Source: CAYRVF01 sp964427535
Lineage (GTDB): Bacteria; Chloroflexota; Ktedonobacteria; Ktedonobacterales; JADMIN01
Reading direction: 5' to 3'
Length of the DNA stretch: 44,265 bases
Assembly: GCA_964427535.1 (NCBI GenBank)
Contig: CAYRVF010000024.1
Coordinates: 1-44,265 of the forward strand
Made by a program: the position numbers and the translations under genes
Notes under the pieces: model-generated
Database searches by the model: none
What the model was told of the DNA's origin: nothing
Seen by the model: the letters and a program-made list of their open reading frames with translations, nothing else
In this document: one piece after another, positions 7,474 through 14,824 of the stretch
Position numbering within the stretch: position 1 is the first letter of the stretch
Layout: each line of letters begins with the position of its first letter

Positions 7474-9702
7474 ATGTACATCACGATTAACGAAGACGCC
7501 ACGTTTCTCATTACCGATGAGCTGGGCGACATCCCCGAAGGCGAGGAGCTGGGCTTCTACAGCGACGACGCGCGCTTCCTCAGTTGCTACCAACTGACCC
7601 TCGACGGGCAGCATCCGCTGCTGCTCTCCGCACGGTCCACTGGCTACGACGCCGCCAAGCACTTTCTGACCAATCCCGCGCTGCCCGGCGTAGACCGCGG
7701 CCAGCTCACGCTCACCCGCGAGCGTCACCTCAGCCGTGGCCTGCGCGAGGACCTTCTGCTCGCCAATCACTCCGGCGCCACCGCGATGCTCACCCTGGAG
7801 TTCGTCTTCGCCGCCGATTTCGCCAGCATCTTCGAGGTCAAGCGCGCCGTCGAGGGGCAGCATGCGCCCCAGGAGCGTGCCGCCGAGGTGTCCTGGATGG
7901 CCCCCAGCGACCGGCAAAGCCTCGTCTTCTCGTGCGAGCGCGAGGGCCTGCTGCACGTGGCGCGCATCGCCTTCTCGGCGCCGCCGACCACGCTGGGCAA
8001 GCGGTCATGTACCTTCGCGCTGAGTCTCGCCGCGCACGAAGAGTGGCGCCTGAGCGTCGTGGTGCGGCCGCATAGCGAGGGCAGCAGCGTCTCACTGCCG
8101 GTGGTCCAGGTGCCCGCGCCGTCACCGTCGCCATCGGCTGCCGACGAGCAGCCGCCCGACGACGAGAGCGAACCGTCGCCGGCAGCCGGCGCGCGAATTT
8201 CCAGCGCGCTGGGTGGTTTGCTCCCCGCGACGCTCCGCGCCCGCCGGGCACGCCGTGAGGCCACCGCGCGCGCGATGCTGGCGGCCGCACCGGCCCTCGA
8301 CACGGACTCGTACGTGCTCTCGCGGGCCTACGAGCAGAGCATGAACGACTTCGTGGCGCTGCGTATCAAGGGCGAGGAGCTGGGCGCGGGCGAGTACACG
8401 CTGGCGGCGGGGATCCCGTGGTTCATGGCGCTCTTCGGCCGCGACTCGCTGATCGCGGCGTATCAGGCGCTGCCGTTCCTGCCCGAGACCGCCAAGGGGG
8501 TCCTGCGCGCGCTCGCGCGGCTGCAGGGCACGCGCGTGGACCCGCTGCGCGCCGAGGAGCCGGGCAAGATCCTGCACGAATACCGCTACGGCGAGCTGGC
8601 GATACGCGGCGGTGTGCTGCCCTTCCCGTACTACGGCTCGATCGACGCGACACCGCTCTTCCTGGTGCTGCTCGCGGCGGTCTACCGCGCCACGGGCGAC
8701 CTCGATTTTGTGCGGAGCCTGCGCGCGCACGCGCTCGACGCGCTCTCGTGGATCGAGCGCTACGGCGACCGCGACGGCGACGGCTACCTGGAGTACATCC
8801 TCGAACACACGCGCGGCCTCGACAACCAGGGCTGGAAGGACTCGTGGGATGCCATTCGCTTCCGTGACGGCCGCGTCGCCGAGCCGCCGATCGCGCTCTG
8901 CGAGGCGCAGGGCTACGTCTACGCCGCGTGGCTGGGCATGAGTGAGGTGTTCGAGGCGCTCGGCGAGCGTGAGCGGTCGGTGCGCCTGCGCGCGCAGGCC
9001 GTGGCGCTCAAAGAGCGCTTCGAGCGCGACTTCTGGCTGCCCGACCGCCACTACTACGCGCTCGCCCTCGACGGCGCAAAGCGGCCCGTCACCGGGCTGA
9101 CCTCGAACCCCGGCCACCTGCTCTGGACGGGCATCGCGGACGCCGAGAAGGCGCGGCAGATCGCCCGGCGGCTGGTCTCGCCGGAGCTCTTCAGCGGCTG
9201 GGGGATCCGCACGATGGGGGCGAGCGAGGGCGGCTACAACCCGATCTCGTACCATTGCGGCTCGGTCTGGCCGCACGACAACAGCCTGATCGTGGCGGGG
9301 CTGGCGCGCTACGGCTTCGTCGCGGAAGCCGCCAAGGTCGCGAGCGGGCTGCTCACTACCCTCAGCTTTTATCCCGATTACCGACTCCCCGAGCTGCTGG
9401 CTGGCTACAGCGCGCGCGAGGCGGCGTTCCCGGTCGAGTACCCCACGGCCAACCGGCCGCAGGCGTGGGCCTCGGGCGCGGTGCTGCTGATGCTCAGCGC
9501 GATGGCCGGCCTGGACGTGGGCCACCGCGGCCTGCGCTGCAGTCCTTTCCTGCCCGACGGCGTGGAGGGGGTGGAGCTGGACGGCATCTGGATTGACCGC
9601 CACCAGACGAGCGTCGAGGTGCGGCGACGCAGCCGGGGCGGCGTGGTCGCACGCGTCGCGGACGTGCCGCTGCGGCAGCGGTTCGGCCGCGACGGGCGCT
9701 AG
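7474..9702 (+). CDS. Amylo-alpha-1,6-glucosidase / glycogen debranching enzyme family protein, 742 aa
   Basis: Likely glycoside hydrolase acting on alpha-1,6 branches of glycogen or related alpha-glucans. Residues about 10-215 match the beta-sandwich domain seen before the catalytic barrel in bacterial debranching enzymes (starts with DATFLITDELGDIPEGEELGF). A Pro/Ser/Glu-rich linker follows (about 212-250). The (alpha/alpha)6 barrel runs from about 280 to 700 and includes AAGIPWFMALFGRDSLIAAYQ, a conserved GRDS block, LDNQGWKDSWDA, ISYHCGSVWPHDNSLI and YPTANRPQAWASGA, all typical of this family. No signal peptide is present, so it should be cytosolic. The ATG at 7474 is preferred because GGGGGAGGGG precedes it. 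It is a single gene with its own terminator; no other glycogen gene is adjacent. Confidence 0.88.
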   Translation: MYITINEDATFLITDELGDIPEGEELGFYSDDARFLSCYQLTLDGQHPLLLSARSTGYDAAKHFLTNPALPGVDRGQLTLTRERHLSRGLREDLLLANHSGATAMLTLEFVFAADFASIFEVKRAVEGQHAPQERAAEVSWMAPSDRQSLVFSCEREGLLHVARIAFSAPPTTLGKRSCTFALSLAAHEEWRLSVVVRPHSEGSSVSLPVVQVPAPSPSPSAADEQPPDDESEPSPAAGARISSALGGLLPATLRARRARREATARAMLAAAPALDTDSYVLSRAYEQSMNDFVALRIKGEELGAGEYTLAAGIPWFMALFGRDSLIAAYQALPFLPETAKGVLRALARLQGTRVDPLRAEEPGKILHEYRYGELAIRGGVLPFPYYGSIDATPLFLVLLAAVYRATGDLDFVRSLRAHALDALSWIERYGDRDGDGYLEYILEHTRGLDNQGWKDSWDAIRFRDGRVAEPPIALCEAQGYVYAAWLGMSEVFEALGERERSVRLRAQAVALKERFERDFWLPDRHYYALALDGAKRPVTGLTSNPGHLLWTGIADAEKARQIARRLVSPELFSGWGIRTMGASEGGYNPISYHCGSVWPHDNSLIVAGLARYGFVAEAAKVASGLLTTLSFYPDYRLPELLAGYSAREAAFPVEYPTANRPQAWASGAVLLMLSAMAGLDVGHRGLRCSPFLPDGVEGVELDGIWIDRHQTSVEVRRRSRGGVVARVADVPLRQRFGRDGR

Positions 9703-9703
9703 C

Positions 9704-9724
9704 CGCGCGGTTCGCCGCGCGCTT
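9704..9724 (+). terminator. Hairpin with UUCG loop right after the debranching enzyme stop
   Basis: CGCGCGG (9704-9710) TTCG CCGCGCG (9715-9721) forms a seven-pair stem closed by the very stable UUCG tetraloop, two bases after the stop codon, followed by CTTTCC. The T tract is short, so the strength is uncertain. Confidence 0.5.
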
Positions 9725-9768
9725 TCCAATCCGCTTCCAATCTCCGCGCGGTATACCTCGGGCGTCCG

Positions 9769-9823
9769 TGTCTGGCGCTGTCTGGCGCTGTCTGGCGCTG
9801 TCTGGCGCGAGGAGTGCCAGCAC
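9769..9823. repeat. Four copies of TGTCTGGCGC plus a 15-bp tail, left of the gap
   Basis: TGTCTGGCGC occurs at 9769, 9779, 9789 and 9799, followed by GAGGAGTGCCAGCAC (9809-9823). The same 55 bases recur exactly to the right of the N run. Confidence 0.95.
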
Positions 9824-9923
9824 NNNNNNNNNNNNNNNNNNNNNNNNNNNNNNNNNNNNNNNNNNNNNNNNNNNNNNNNNNNNNNNNNNNNNNNNNNNNN
9901 NNNNNNNNNNNNNNNNNNNNNNN
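9824..9923. other. Assembly gap, 100 N
   Basis: Exactly 100 N, the usual placeholder for a gap of unknown length. Both edges are the same repeat, so the real distance and the number of repeat copies are unknown. Confidence 0.98.
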
Positions 9924-9978
9924 TGTCTGGCGCTGTCTGGCGCTGTCTGGCGCTGTCTGGCGCGAGGAGTGCCAGCAC
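9924..9978. repeat. Four copies of TGTCTGGCGC plus the same 15-bp tail, right of the gap
   Basis: Exact duplicate of 9769-9823. Either a longer array with a 55-bp higher-order unit spans the gap, or the two contig ends overlap and were not merged. Confidence 0.95.
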
Positions 9979-10047
9979 CAGCACCAGTACCAGCACCAAG
10001 CGACACCGGCGACACCGGCCGACGGCCGACCGTCACCTCCTGGAGCA

Positions 10048-10095
10048 GCCAGTCCGAGCAAGAGCCAGTCCGAGCAAGAGCCAGTCCGAGCAAGA
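10048..10095. repeat. 16-bp tandem repeat, three perfect copies
   Basis: Unit GCCAGTCCGAGCAAGA at 10048-10063, 10064-10079 and 10080-10095, ending 15 bases before the response regulator ATG, so it replaces the place where promoter and leader would be. Confidence 0.95.
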
Positions 10096-10110
10096 GCAAG
10101 TGAGCGCGCC

Positions 10111-10782
10111 ATGCACATCCTGGTCGTCGAGGACGAACAACGCCTTGCCCGCCTCATCCAGCGGGTGCTGACGGAGGAGCGGCACGTCGTGGATGTCGCG
10201 TTCGACGGCGACAGCGGGCTGCACCTCGCCGCGGGCGGCACCTACGACCTGCTGATTCTCGACCTGATGCTGCCCGGGCGGGACGGGCTGGAGGTCTGCC
10301 GCGAGCTGCGCGCGGCGAAAGTGCCCACCGCCATCCTCATGCTGACCGCGCGCGGCGCGCTGGAAGACCGGGTGGCCGGGCTGCGGCTGGGCGCGGACGA
10401 CTACCTGGTCAAGCCGTTCGCGATGGAGGAGTTGCTGGCGCGGGTGGCCGCGCTGCTGCGGCGGGGACGTGCGCCGACCGAGCTCACACAGCTCCGCGTC
10501 GGCGATCTCACGCTCGACATCCCGCGCCGCGAAGCCATGCGCAACGGCCGCATCATCGAGCTCACCGCCAAAGAGTTCGCCCTGCTCGAGTTTCTGATGC
10601 GCCATCCCGATCAGGTGCTCACCCGCGCGCAGATTCTGGAGCACGTCTGGCGCTACGACAGCGAGAACCTCTCCAACGTGGTCGATATCTACATCCACTA
10701 TCTGCGTGAGAAGATCGACCGCGGCTTCCCGCACCCACTCATCCGCACCATGCGCGGTGTCGGCTACCGAATATCCCCATGA
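10111..10782 (+). CDS. OmpR/PhoB-family response regulator, 223 aa
   Basis: Cytosolic transcription factor, phosphorylated by the histidine kinase encoded next. The receiver domain (1-115) has the acidic pocket ED (7-8), the phosphoacceptor Asp51 (LILDLMLPG), Thr79 and Lys101 (DDYLVKPF). The winged-helix DNA-binding domain covers about 125-223 and ends with the typical TMRGVGYRI. The length is standard. The stop overlaps the kinase start by four bases (ATGA), showing translational coupling. The ATG has no good ribosome-binding sequence; the 16-bp repeat lies just upstream. Its target genes cannot be told from the window. Confidence 0.95.
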   Translation: MHILVVEDEQRLARLIQRVLTEERHVVDVAFDGDSGLHLAAGGTYDLLILDLMLPGRDGLEVCRELRAAKVPTAILMLTARGALEDRVAGLRLGADDYLVKPFAMEELLARVAALLRRGRAPTELTQLRVGDLTLDIPRREAMRNGRIIELTAKEFALLEFLMRHPDQVLTRAQILEHVWRYDSENLSNVVDIYIHYLREKIDRGFPHPLIRTMRGVGYRISP

Positions 10783-12431
10783 CGACGGCGCCACCATTTC
10801 CCGACACGCATTCATCGTCCCGCCTATGGGAGCACCTGCGCAGCGCGCGCGCGGGCGCTGTGGCAGCGTTCCGGGCGCCGCGCGAACCGCTCGACCCGGC
10901 CTCGGCGCTCTACCAGCGCATCCGCCGCCGCCTGACGCTGCTCTACACGGCGGTGCTCGCGGCCACGCTGCTGCTCGCAAGCGGCATCATCTACACGGCC
11001 ATGCAGCAGACCGTGCTCGCGCCCGCTCAGACGACGCTGCGCCAGGCGGGCGCGCGCCTGGCGACCCGCTGGAGCGGCACTGGTGGGTCGTCGTGTCCCG
11101 TGCCCGCGGTGGTCGCGCCGTCACGTGACCAGTTCGGCATGCTGATCGCCTGCTATGATCCACACGGACGGCTGGTGGCTGTCAGTCGCGACGCGGCGAC
11201 GCTGCCCGCCTTCACGGCCAACGCCCTGGTCCGGCAGGCGCTGGCGAGTATCACGCCCGTTCGTACGAGCGGCAGCAGCGGCGGCAGCGGCAGCAGCGGC
11301 AGCAGCGGCAGCAGTTACGGCAGTTACGGCAGTCACGGCGGGACGGGCAACGGGACGGGCAGCGGGAAGCCGCCCACGCTGGACAGCACCGCGACGAGCA
11401 TGGACCAGATCGAGACCGGGGGCAACAGCCGCACCGTGCTCCGTGGCGCGTGGGTGGTGCGTGACGACTTGACCGGGCAGCTGCTGGGCGTCGTGCAGGT
11501 GGGGCTGCCCATCGGCGGGGAGCTGCGCGCGCTCGACACGCTGGGCTTCATTCTGCTCGGCGTGGACGCGTTCGTGCTGGTGGTCTCGGCGGCGGGCGGC
11601 TTCTTCCTCGCCGGACGCGCGCTGGCTCCAGCGCGGCTGGCTTACGCGCGCCAACAGAGCTTCATCGCGGACGTCTCGCACGAGCTGCGCACGCCCCTCA
11701 CGCTGCTGCGCGCCGACGCCGATGTGCTACTGCGCGGCCGCTCGCGCCTCGATCCCGACGACGCGGCGCTCCTCGAGGATATCGCCGCCGAGACGCAGCA
11801 CATCGCGACGCTGGCGACGAACCTGCTGACCCTCGCCCGGCTCGACGCGCACAGCACCCTGCGGCATCCCGAGCGGGAGGTCGTGGACCTGGCGGACATC
11901 GCCACCGGAGTTGTGCGGCGGGTGCGGATGCTGGCCGAGCAGCGCGGCATCACGGTCACCAGCGCGGCGCCCCCCGGCGCGCTCGTCGCGGGCGACACGG
12001 ACCTGCTGGAACAGGCGGCGCTGATTCTGGTGGACAACGCCATTGCCTACAACACCGTGGGCGGCTCGGTCACCGTCGCGGTGGAGCGAGCGCCTGGACG
12101 TGTGCTGACGACGACGACGCTGGCGAAACCGAAACCGGCGGCCCATGCTGCGACCAGCACGCCGTCCGCGCCGGGGACGCTCGCGCTGGTCGTACGTGAT
12201 ACGGGCATGGGCATCGCGCCGGAACATCTGCCGCACCTGGGCGAGCGCTTCTACCGCCCGGATGCCGCCCGCTCGCACGCGGCCGGCGGGGCGGGCCTGG
12301 GCATCGCCATCGCGCGGCGGATTGCGAGCCTGCTCGGCGGCAGCCTGACCTACGAGAGCACGCCGGGGCAGGGGACGACCGCACGCCTTCGCTTCCCGGC
12401 GCTGCGGTCCGCCGACGGCTCCCAGCGGTGA
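10779..12431 (+). CDS. Membrane sensor histidine kinase, 550 aa
   Basis: Partner of the preceding regulator. Transmembrane segments at about 52-74 and 254-278 enclose an extracellular sensor region of about 180 residues. Within it residues 163-197 are a Ser/Gly/Tyr repeat (for example SGSSGSSGSSYGSYGS), probably a flexible linker made by 9-bp slippage. The H box is FIADVSHELRTP with His301 as phosphorylation site. The N box has Asn420 (LVDNAIAYN), G1 is DTGMG (474-478) and G2 is GAGLG (504-508). A Pro/Ala/Thr-rich insertion (about 444-466) interrupts the ATPase domain between N and G1. No classical HAMP domain is obvious. The ligand is unknown. Confidence 0.93.
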   Translation: MTTAPPFPDTHSSSRLWEHLRSARAGAVAAFRAPREPLDPASALYQRIRRRLTLLYTAVLAATLLLASGIIYTAMQQTVLAPAQTTLRQAGARLATRWSGTGGSSCPVPAVVAPSRDQFGMLIACYDPHGRLVAVSRDAATLPAFTANALVRQALASITPVRTSGSSGGSGSSGSSGSSYGSYGSHGGTGNGTGSGKPPTLDSTATSMDQIETGGNSRTVLRGAWVVRDDLTGQLLGVVQVGLPIGGELRALDTLGFILLGVDAFVLVVSAAGGFFLAGRALAPARLAYARQQSFIADVSHELRTPLTLLRADADVLLRGRSRLDPDDAALLEDIAAETQHIATLATNLLTLARLDAHSTLRHPEREVVDLADIATGVVRRVRMLAEQRGITVTSAAPPGALVAGDTDLLEQAALILVDNAIAYNTVGGSVTVAVERAPGRVLTTTTLAKPKPAAHAATSTPSAPGTLALVVRDTGMGIAPEHLPHLGERFYRPDAARSHAAGGAGLGIAIARRIASLLGGSLTYESTPGQGTTARLRFPALRSADGSQR

Positions 12432-12461
12432 GGCGCGGCGGCTGACCTGGCGCTGGAAATT

Positions 12462-12491
12462 GGGGCCTGCGGCACTGGGGCCTGCGGCACT
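12462..12491. repeat. 15-bp tandem repeat, two copies
   Basis: Unit GGGGCCTGCGGCACT at 12462-12476 and 12477-12491, between the kinase gene and the convergent HD-domain gene. A partial third copy follows. Confidence 0.85.
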
Positions 12492-12563
12492 GCGGGGGGC
12501 GGCGCGACAGCGGCAGCACAGTGGGGGCGGGGGCGCGTCAGCCGCGTGTGTGCGGTGTTGTCC

Positions 12564-13052
12564 TCAGTCTGCGCGCTCGTCGCCTGCGCGCTCGTCGCCT
12601 GCGCGCTCGTCGCCTGCGCGCTCGTCGCGCTCCATCTGCCGCAACAGGCGCCACGACTGGAGATAGCGGGTGAGACGTTCGGCGTCCTTGGCCGTGACGG
12701 CGGGGAGACGGTGCAGATCCATGTTGTCTGCGAGGTCGGCGAGCTTGACGCGGCGCCCGAGGGGATGCGCACCCGCCCGCTGGATGAACGCCGCGTACGT
12801 CTCGTCCGGGCGGCGGGTCACGGCGTCGATGGCGGCGAGGATTGGCGCGGGATAGCCGAGCGCGCGCAGCTCGTCGAAGGTCGTCGGCGTATCTTCGACG
12901 ATATCGTGGAGCACGGCAACGATGCGCTCCTCCTCCGTCTCGACGCGCAGCATCGCCCGCAGCAGGTGCAGCACGTAGGGCTGCCCCACCTTGTCGCGCT
13001 GGCCACGGTGGCGCTCCAGCGCGAGCCCAATGGCATCTTCGAGTGTCGGCAT
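12564..13052 (-). CDS. Small HD-domain hydrolase, alarmone-hydrolase (SpoT-HD/Mesh1) type, 162 aa
   Basis: Stand-alone HD phosphohydrolase, probably metal-dependent and cytosolic. The pattern follows the hydrolase half of Rel/Spo proteins: His29 (YVLHLLRAM), His49-Asp50 and the Glu53-Asp54 pair (LHDIVEDT), which in SpoT/Mesh1 proteins is needed for hydrolysis of (p)ppGpp, and KLADLADN (103-110) in the position of the final metal ligand. No synthetase, TGS or ACT domain is present. The substrate is therefore likely a ppGpp-like nucleotide, but this is inferred from motifs. The C-terminus is a tandem repeat of GDERA made by a 15-bp DNA repeat. The start ATG has AAAGGA nearby. It is convergent with the kinase gene. 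Confidence 0.8.
   Translation of the reverse strand: MPTLEDAIGLALERHRGQRDKVGQPYVLHLLRAMLRVETEEERIVAVLHDIVEDTPTTFDELRALGYPAPILAAIDAVTRRPDETYAAFIQRAGAHPLGRRVKLADLADNMDLHRLPAVTAKDAERLTRYLQSWRLLRQMERDERAGDERAGDERAGDERAD
12571..12627. repeat. 15-bp in-frame tandem repeat at the 3' end of the HD gene
   Basis: Unit GCGCGCTCGTCGCCT, three full copies from 12571 and most of a fourth. It encodes the C-terminal (GDERA)n tail, so copy-number change would only change tail length. Confidence 0.95.
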
Positions 13053-13112
13053 GGTGTCCTTTCTGTCGGCGGGCGGCTCCCGCCCACAGCGGGCGAGACC
13101 GTCGTGCTGCAG

Positions 13113-13168
13113 CTGTCTGCTATTCTCTGTCTGCTATTCTCTGTCTGCTATTCTCTGTCTGCTATTCT
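13113..13168. repeat. 14-bp tandem repeat, four perfect copies
   Basis: Unit CTGTCTGCTATTCT at 13113, 13127, 13141 and 13155. It lies 60-115 bases upstream of the HD gene start, where its promoter or leader would be. Confidence 0.97.
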
Positions 13169-13179
13169 GCGCTCGCATT

Positions 13180-13229
13180 CTACACCAGAAAACGGAAGGA
13201 GCCGGACAGCGCTGTGGCCGTCCGGCTCC
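13180..13229 (-). terminator. Probable terminator of msrA
   Basis: Perfect 10-bp inverted repeat GGAGCCGGAC (13198-13207) and GTCCGGCTCC (13220-13229), followed on the minus strand by TTCCGTTTTCT. It lies about 125 bases past the msrA stop. Confidence 0.55.
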
Positions 13230-13354
13230 CGGCTGTCGGAGCGCGTGTGCCCGCACGGGCGTCCTCGCTCGACAGCCACTACTATCCTCGGTGTGCGTCC
13301 GCTGTGTGCGTCCGCTGGCGTCTCGTCGCCACCGCTAGCCGATGCTCGCCAATG

Positions 13355-13834
13355 TTAGCCAATACGGCAGGTGGAGAGGCCGCGCTTCTCCAGATACTGC
13401 TGGTGATAGTCCTCGGCGGGGTAGAACGTCTCGGCGGGCACGATCTGTGTGACGATCGGGCGCCGATAGGCCTTGGCCTCCTCCAGCCCGGCGAGTGAGG
13501 CGCGGGCGGCGGCCTCCTGCTCAGGCGAGTGGAAGAAGATCACCGAGCGATACTGGTCGCCGATGTCGGGTCCCTGGCGGTTGAGCTGCGTCGGGTCGTG
13601 GTTCTCCCAGAATACCTGCAGCAGCTCGTCGTACGAGACGCGATCCGGATCGTAGTCGACCTGCACGACCTCGGCATGTCCCGTGGTATGCGAGCAGACG
13701 TCGCGATACGTTGGATTTTCCGTGCGTCCACCCGCATAGCCGACCGTCGTCGCCAGCACGCCCGGAATCTGACGGTACGCCGCCTCGACCCCCCAAAAAC
13801 AACCCGCTCCAAATGTCGCCTGCTCGCGTGCCAT
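13355..13834 (-). CDS. msrA: Peptide methionine (S)-S-oxide reductase
   Basis: Repairs oxidised methionine by reducing the S-epimer of methionine sulfoxide; cytosolic. The catalytic motif GCFWG is at residues 11-15 with Cys12, followed by the family blocks VGYAGG, TGHAEVVQVDYDP and FWENHDPTQLNRQGPDIGDQYRS. YHQQYLEKR near the end is also conserved, and a Cys in the last five residues may serve as resolving cysteine. The product of 159 aa is a complete single-domain MsrA; no MsrB domain is fused. The ATG at 13834 is preferred, with a weak GAAGGGACGAG upstream; the longer open frame is not conserved in character. It is followed by its own hairpin terminator. Confidence 0.95.
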   Translation of the reverse strand: MAREQATFGAGCFWGVEAAYRQIPGVLATTVGYAGGRTENPTYRDVCSHTTGHAEVVQVDYDPDRVSYDELLQVFWENHDPTQLNRQGPDIGDQYRSVIFFHSPEQEAAARASLAGLEEAKAYRRPIVTQIVPAETFYPAEDYHQQYLEKRGLSTCRIG

Positions 13835-14290
13835 GTGTGTTCTCGTCCCTTCGTGAAACCCGCGCCGGCGCGCCGTCCTTGCCGCCGCCCGCGCGACCAC
13901 TGTTGCTGGAGAGAGCGCTGCTCGTCCTGATGCTCCCCATTTCTCCACTTAGTATACGAATGAGAGGTTACAACGTTCTTTCCCAGCGGGGAGCGTGCGC
14001 GCGACTCACGCTCTGTCTGGTCAACCTAGTCCACGCGTCCGCCAGAGCGCGCACGCGCTTCTCAACGTCCACGCGTCCGCCAGAGCGCGCACTTGTCACA
14101 GCGACGCGTGGCAGGCGAAAGCCTGCGCTGCCCGGGCGACATGAGTTATGCCGACATGGCGGCACACTGCGCGTCGGCGACTTTGCGTTGCGTGACACGT
14201 GTGCTACTGTTCTTCATACAGTGGACAGCACACGGATGGCTCCCCGAACGGGAGCACAGCCGTGCCGCTGCGGAGGCACGAGGAGCGCGG
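13835..14290. other. Divergent intergenic region between msrA and the AtuA-like gene
   Basis: No gene supported. On the minus strand TATACT near 13951-13956 could be the msrA -10 box. On the plus strand TTGCGT, a 16-base spacer and TACTGT (about 14187-14214) could drive the next operon. A 26-bp direct repeat lies at 14029-14092. Confidence 0.45.
14029..14092. repeat. 26-bp direct repeat, two copies
   Basis: Copies at 14029-14054 and 14067-14092 (core CCACGCGTCCGCCAGAGCGC), separated by 12 bases. Confidence 0.9.
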
Positions 14291-14716
14291 ATGGAGACGA
14301 CGACGACGACGAGCGCGCGGCAGCCGCAGCAGCCGCACGCGACGGCGGTGCGACGGCTCTACGATCTCGCGTATGGCCGCGCGGGGGACAAGGGCGGCAT
14401 CGCGAACGTGAGCGTGATTGCCCGCTCGCCAGCGGCCTACGCCGAGATCAAGGCGCGGGTGACGGCCGACTGCGTGCGAGCGCATCTGGGACCGCTGGTG
14501 CGCGGCGCGGTCGAGCGCTACGAGCTGGACACGCTGGAGGCGCTGAACTTCGTGCTGCATGACGCGCTCGACGGCGGAGCGACACGCTCGACGCGCCTTG
14601 ACAGCCTTGGCAAGTCCCTCGCGGGTGCGGTGCTGTATCTGCCACTTCCGCTGGAGGCGGCGCAGGCGGCGGCGCCGCATCACCCGCTGGCGCGGACGGC
14701 AGACACGAACGAGTGA
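14291..14716 (+). CDS. AtuA-like ferredoxin-fold domain protein, 141 aa
   Basis: Stand-alone version of the small C-terminal domain associated with AtuA/DUF1446 proteins. The recognisable segment is YDLAYGRAGDKGGIANVSVI (about 25-44), followed by AYAEIKARVTADCVRAHLGPLVRG and the Gly-Lys-containing TRLDSLGKSLAGAVLYLPL near the end. In acyclic terpene utilisation clusters this domain accompanies geranyl-CoA carboxylase and a hydratase; its chemistry is not known to me. The start ATG has GAGGAG upstream, and the first 18 residues are a Thr/Gln-rich tail. It leads a set of three plus-strand genes with an enoyl-CoA hydratase and a carboxylase alpha subunit. The large DUF1446 partner is absent from this window. 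Confidence 0.8.
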   Translation: METTTTTSARQPQQPHATAVRRLYDLAYGRAGDKGGIANVSVIARSPAAYAEIKARVTADCVRAHLGPLVRGAVERYELDTLEALNFVLHDALDGGATRSTRLDSLGKSLAGAVLYLPLPLEAAQAAAPHHPLARTADTNE

Positions 14717-14824
14717 GGCCTCGTGAGGCACGGCGGCGGCGGCAGGCGCGGACGGGCACACCGCCGGCGCCGCTGTCGCGACGCGCAGGGGCATGGCCGC
14801 GAGAAAGCACGGTGAAGTAGCAGG

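Larger units (their letters stand above)
9703..10110. other. Repeat-rich intergenic region containing the assembly gap
   Basis: Apart from the terminator hairpin it holds two copies of a 55-bp block around the gap, then CAGCAC/CAGTAC runs and three copies of a 16-bp repeat in front of the response regulator gene. No gene can be supported, and open frames crossing the N run are meaningless. Confidence 0.7.
13053..13354. other. Intergenic region between msrA and the HD gene
   Basis: No gene. It contains the 14-bp repeat array (13113-13168) and a terminator-like hairpin for msrA (13180-13229). Confidence 0.6.

Noticed and set aside
8122..9999. Very long minus-strand open frame opposite the debranching enzyme gene
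   Set aside because: It crosses the N gap and is the antisense frame of a well-supported enzyme; long antisense frames are expected at this GC content.
9769..10095. CRISPR-like array
   Set aside because: Repeats are 10-16 bp and directly adjacent without unique spacers, and no cas gene is present.
12564..13052. Full RelA/SpoT synthetase
   Set aside because: Only the HD hydrolase part is present; there is no room for the synthetase domain.
13113..13168. Series of TATTCT boxes as multiple promoters
   Set aside because: They arise only from the 14-bp tandem repeat and lack a -35 box at the proper distance.
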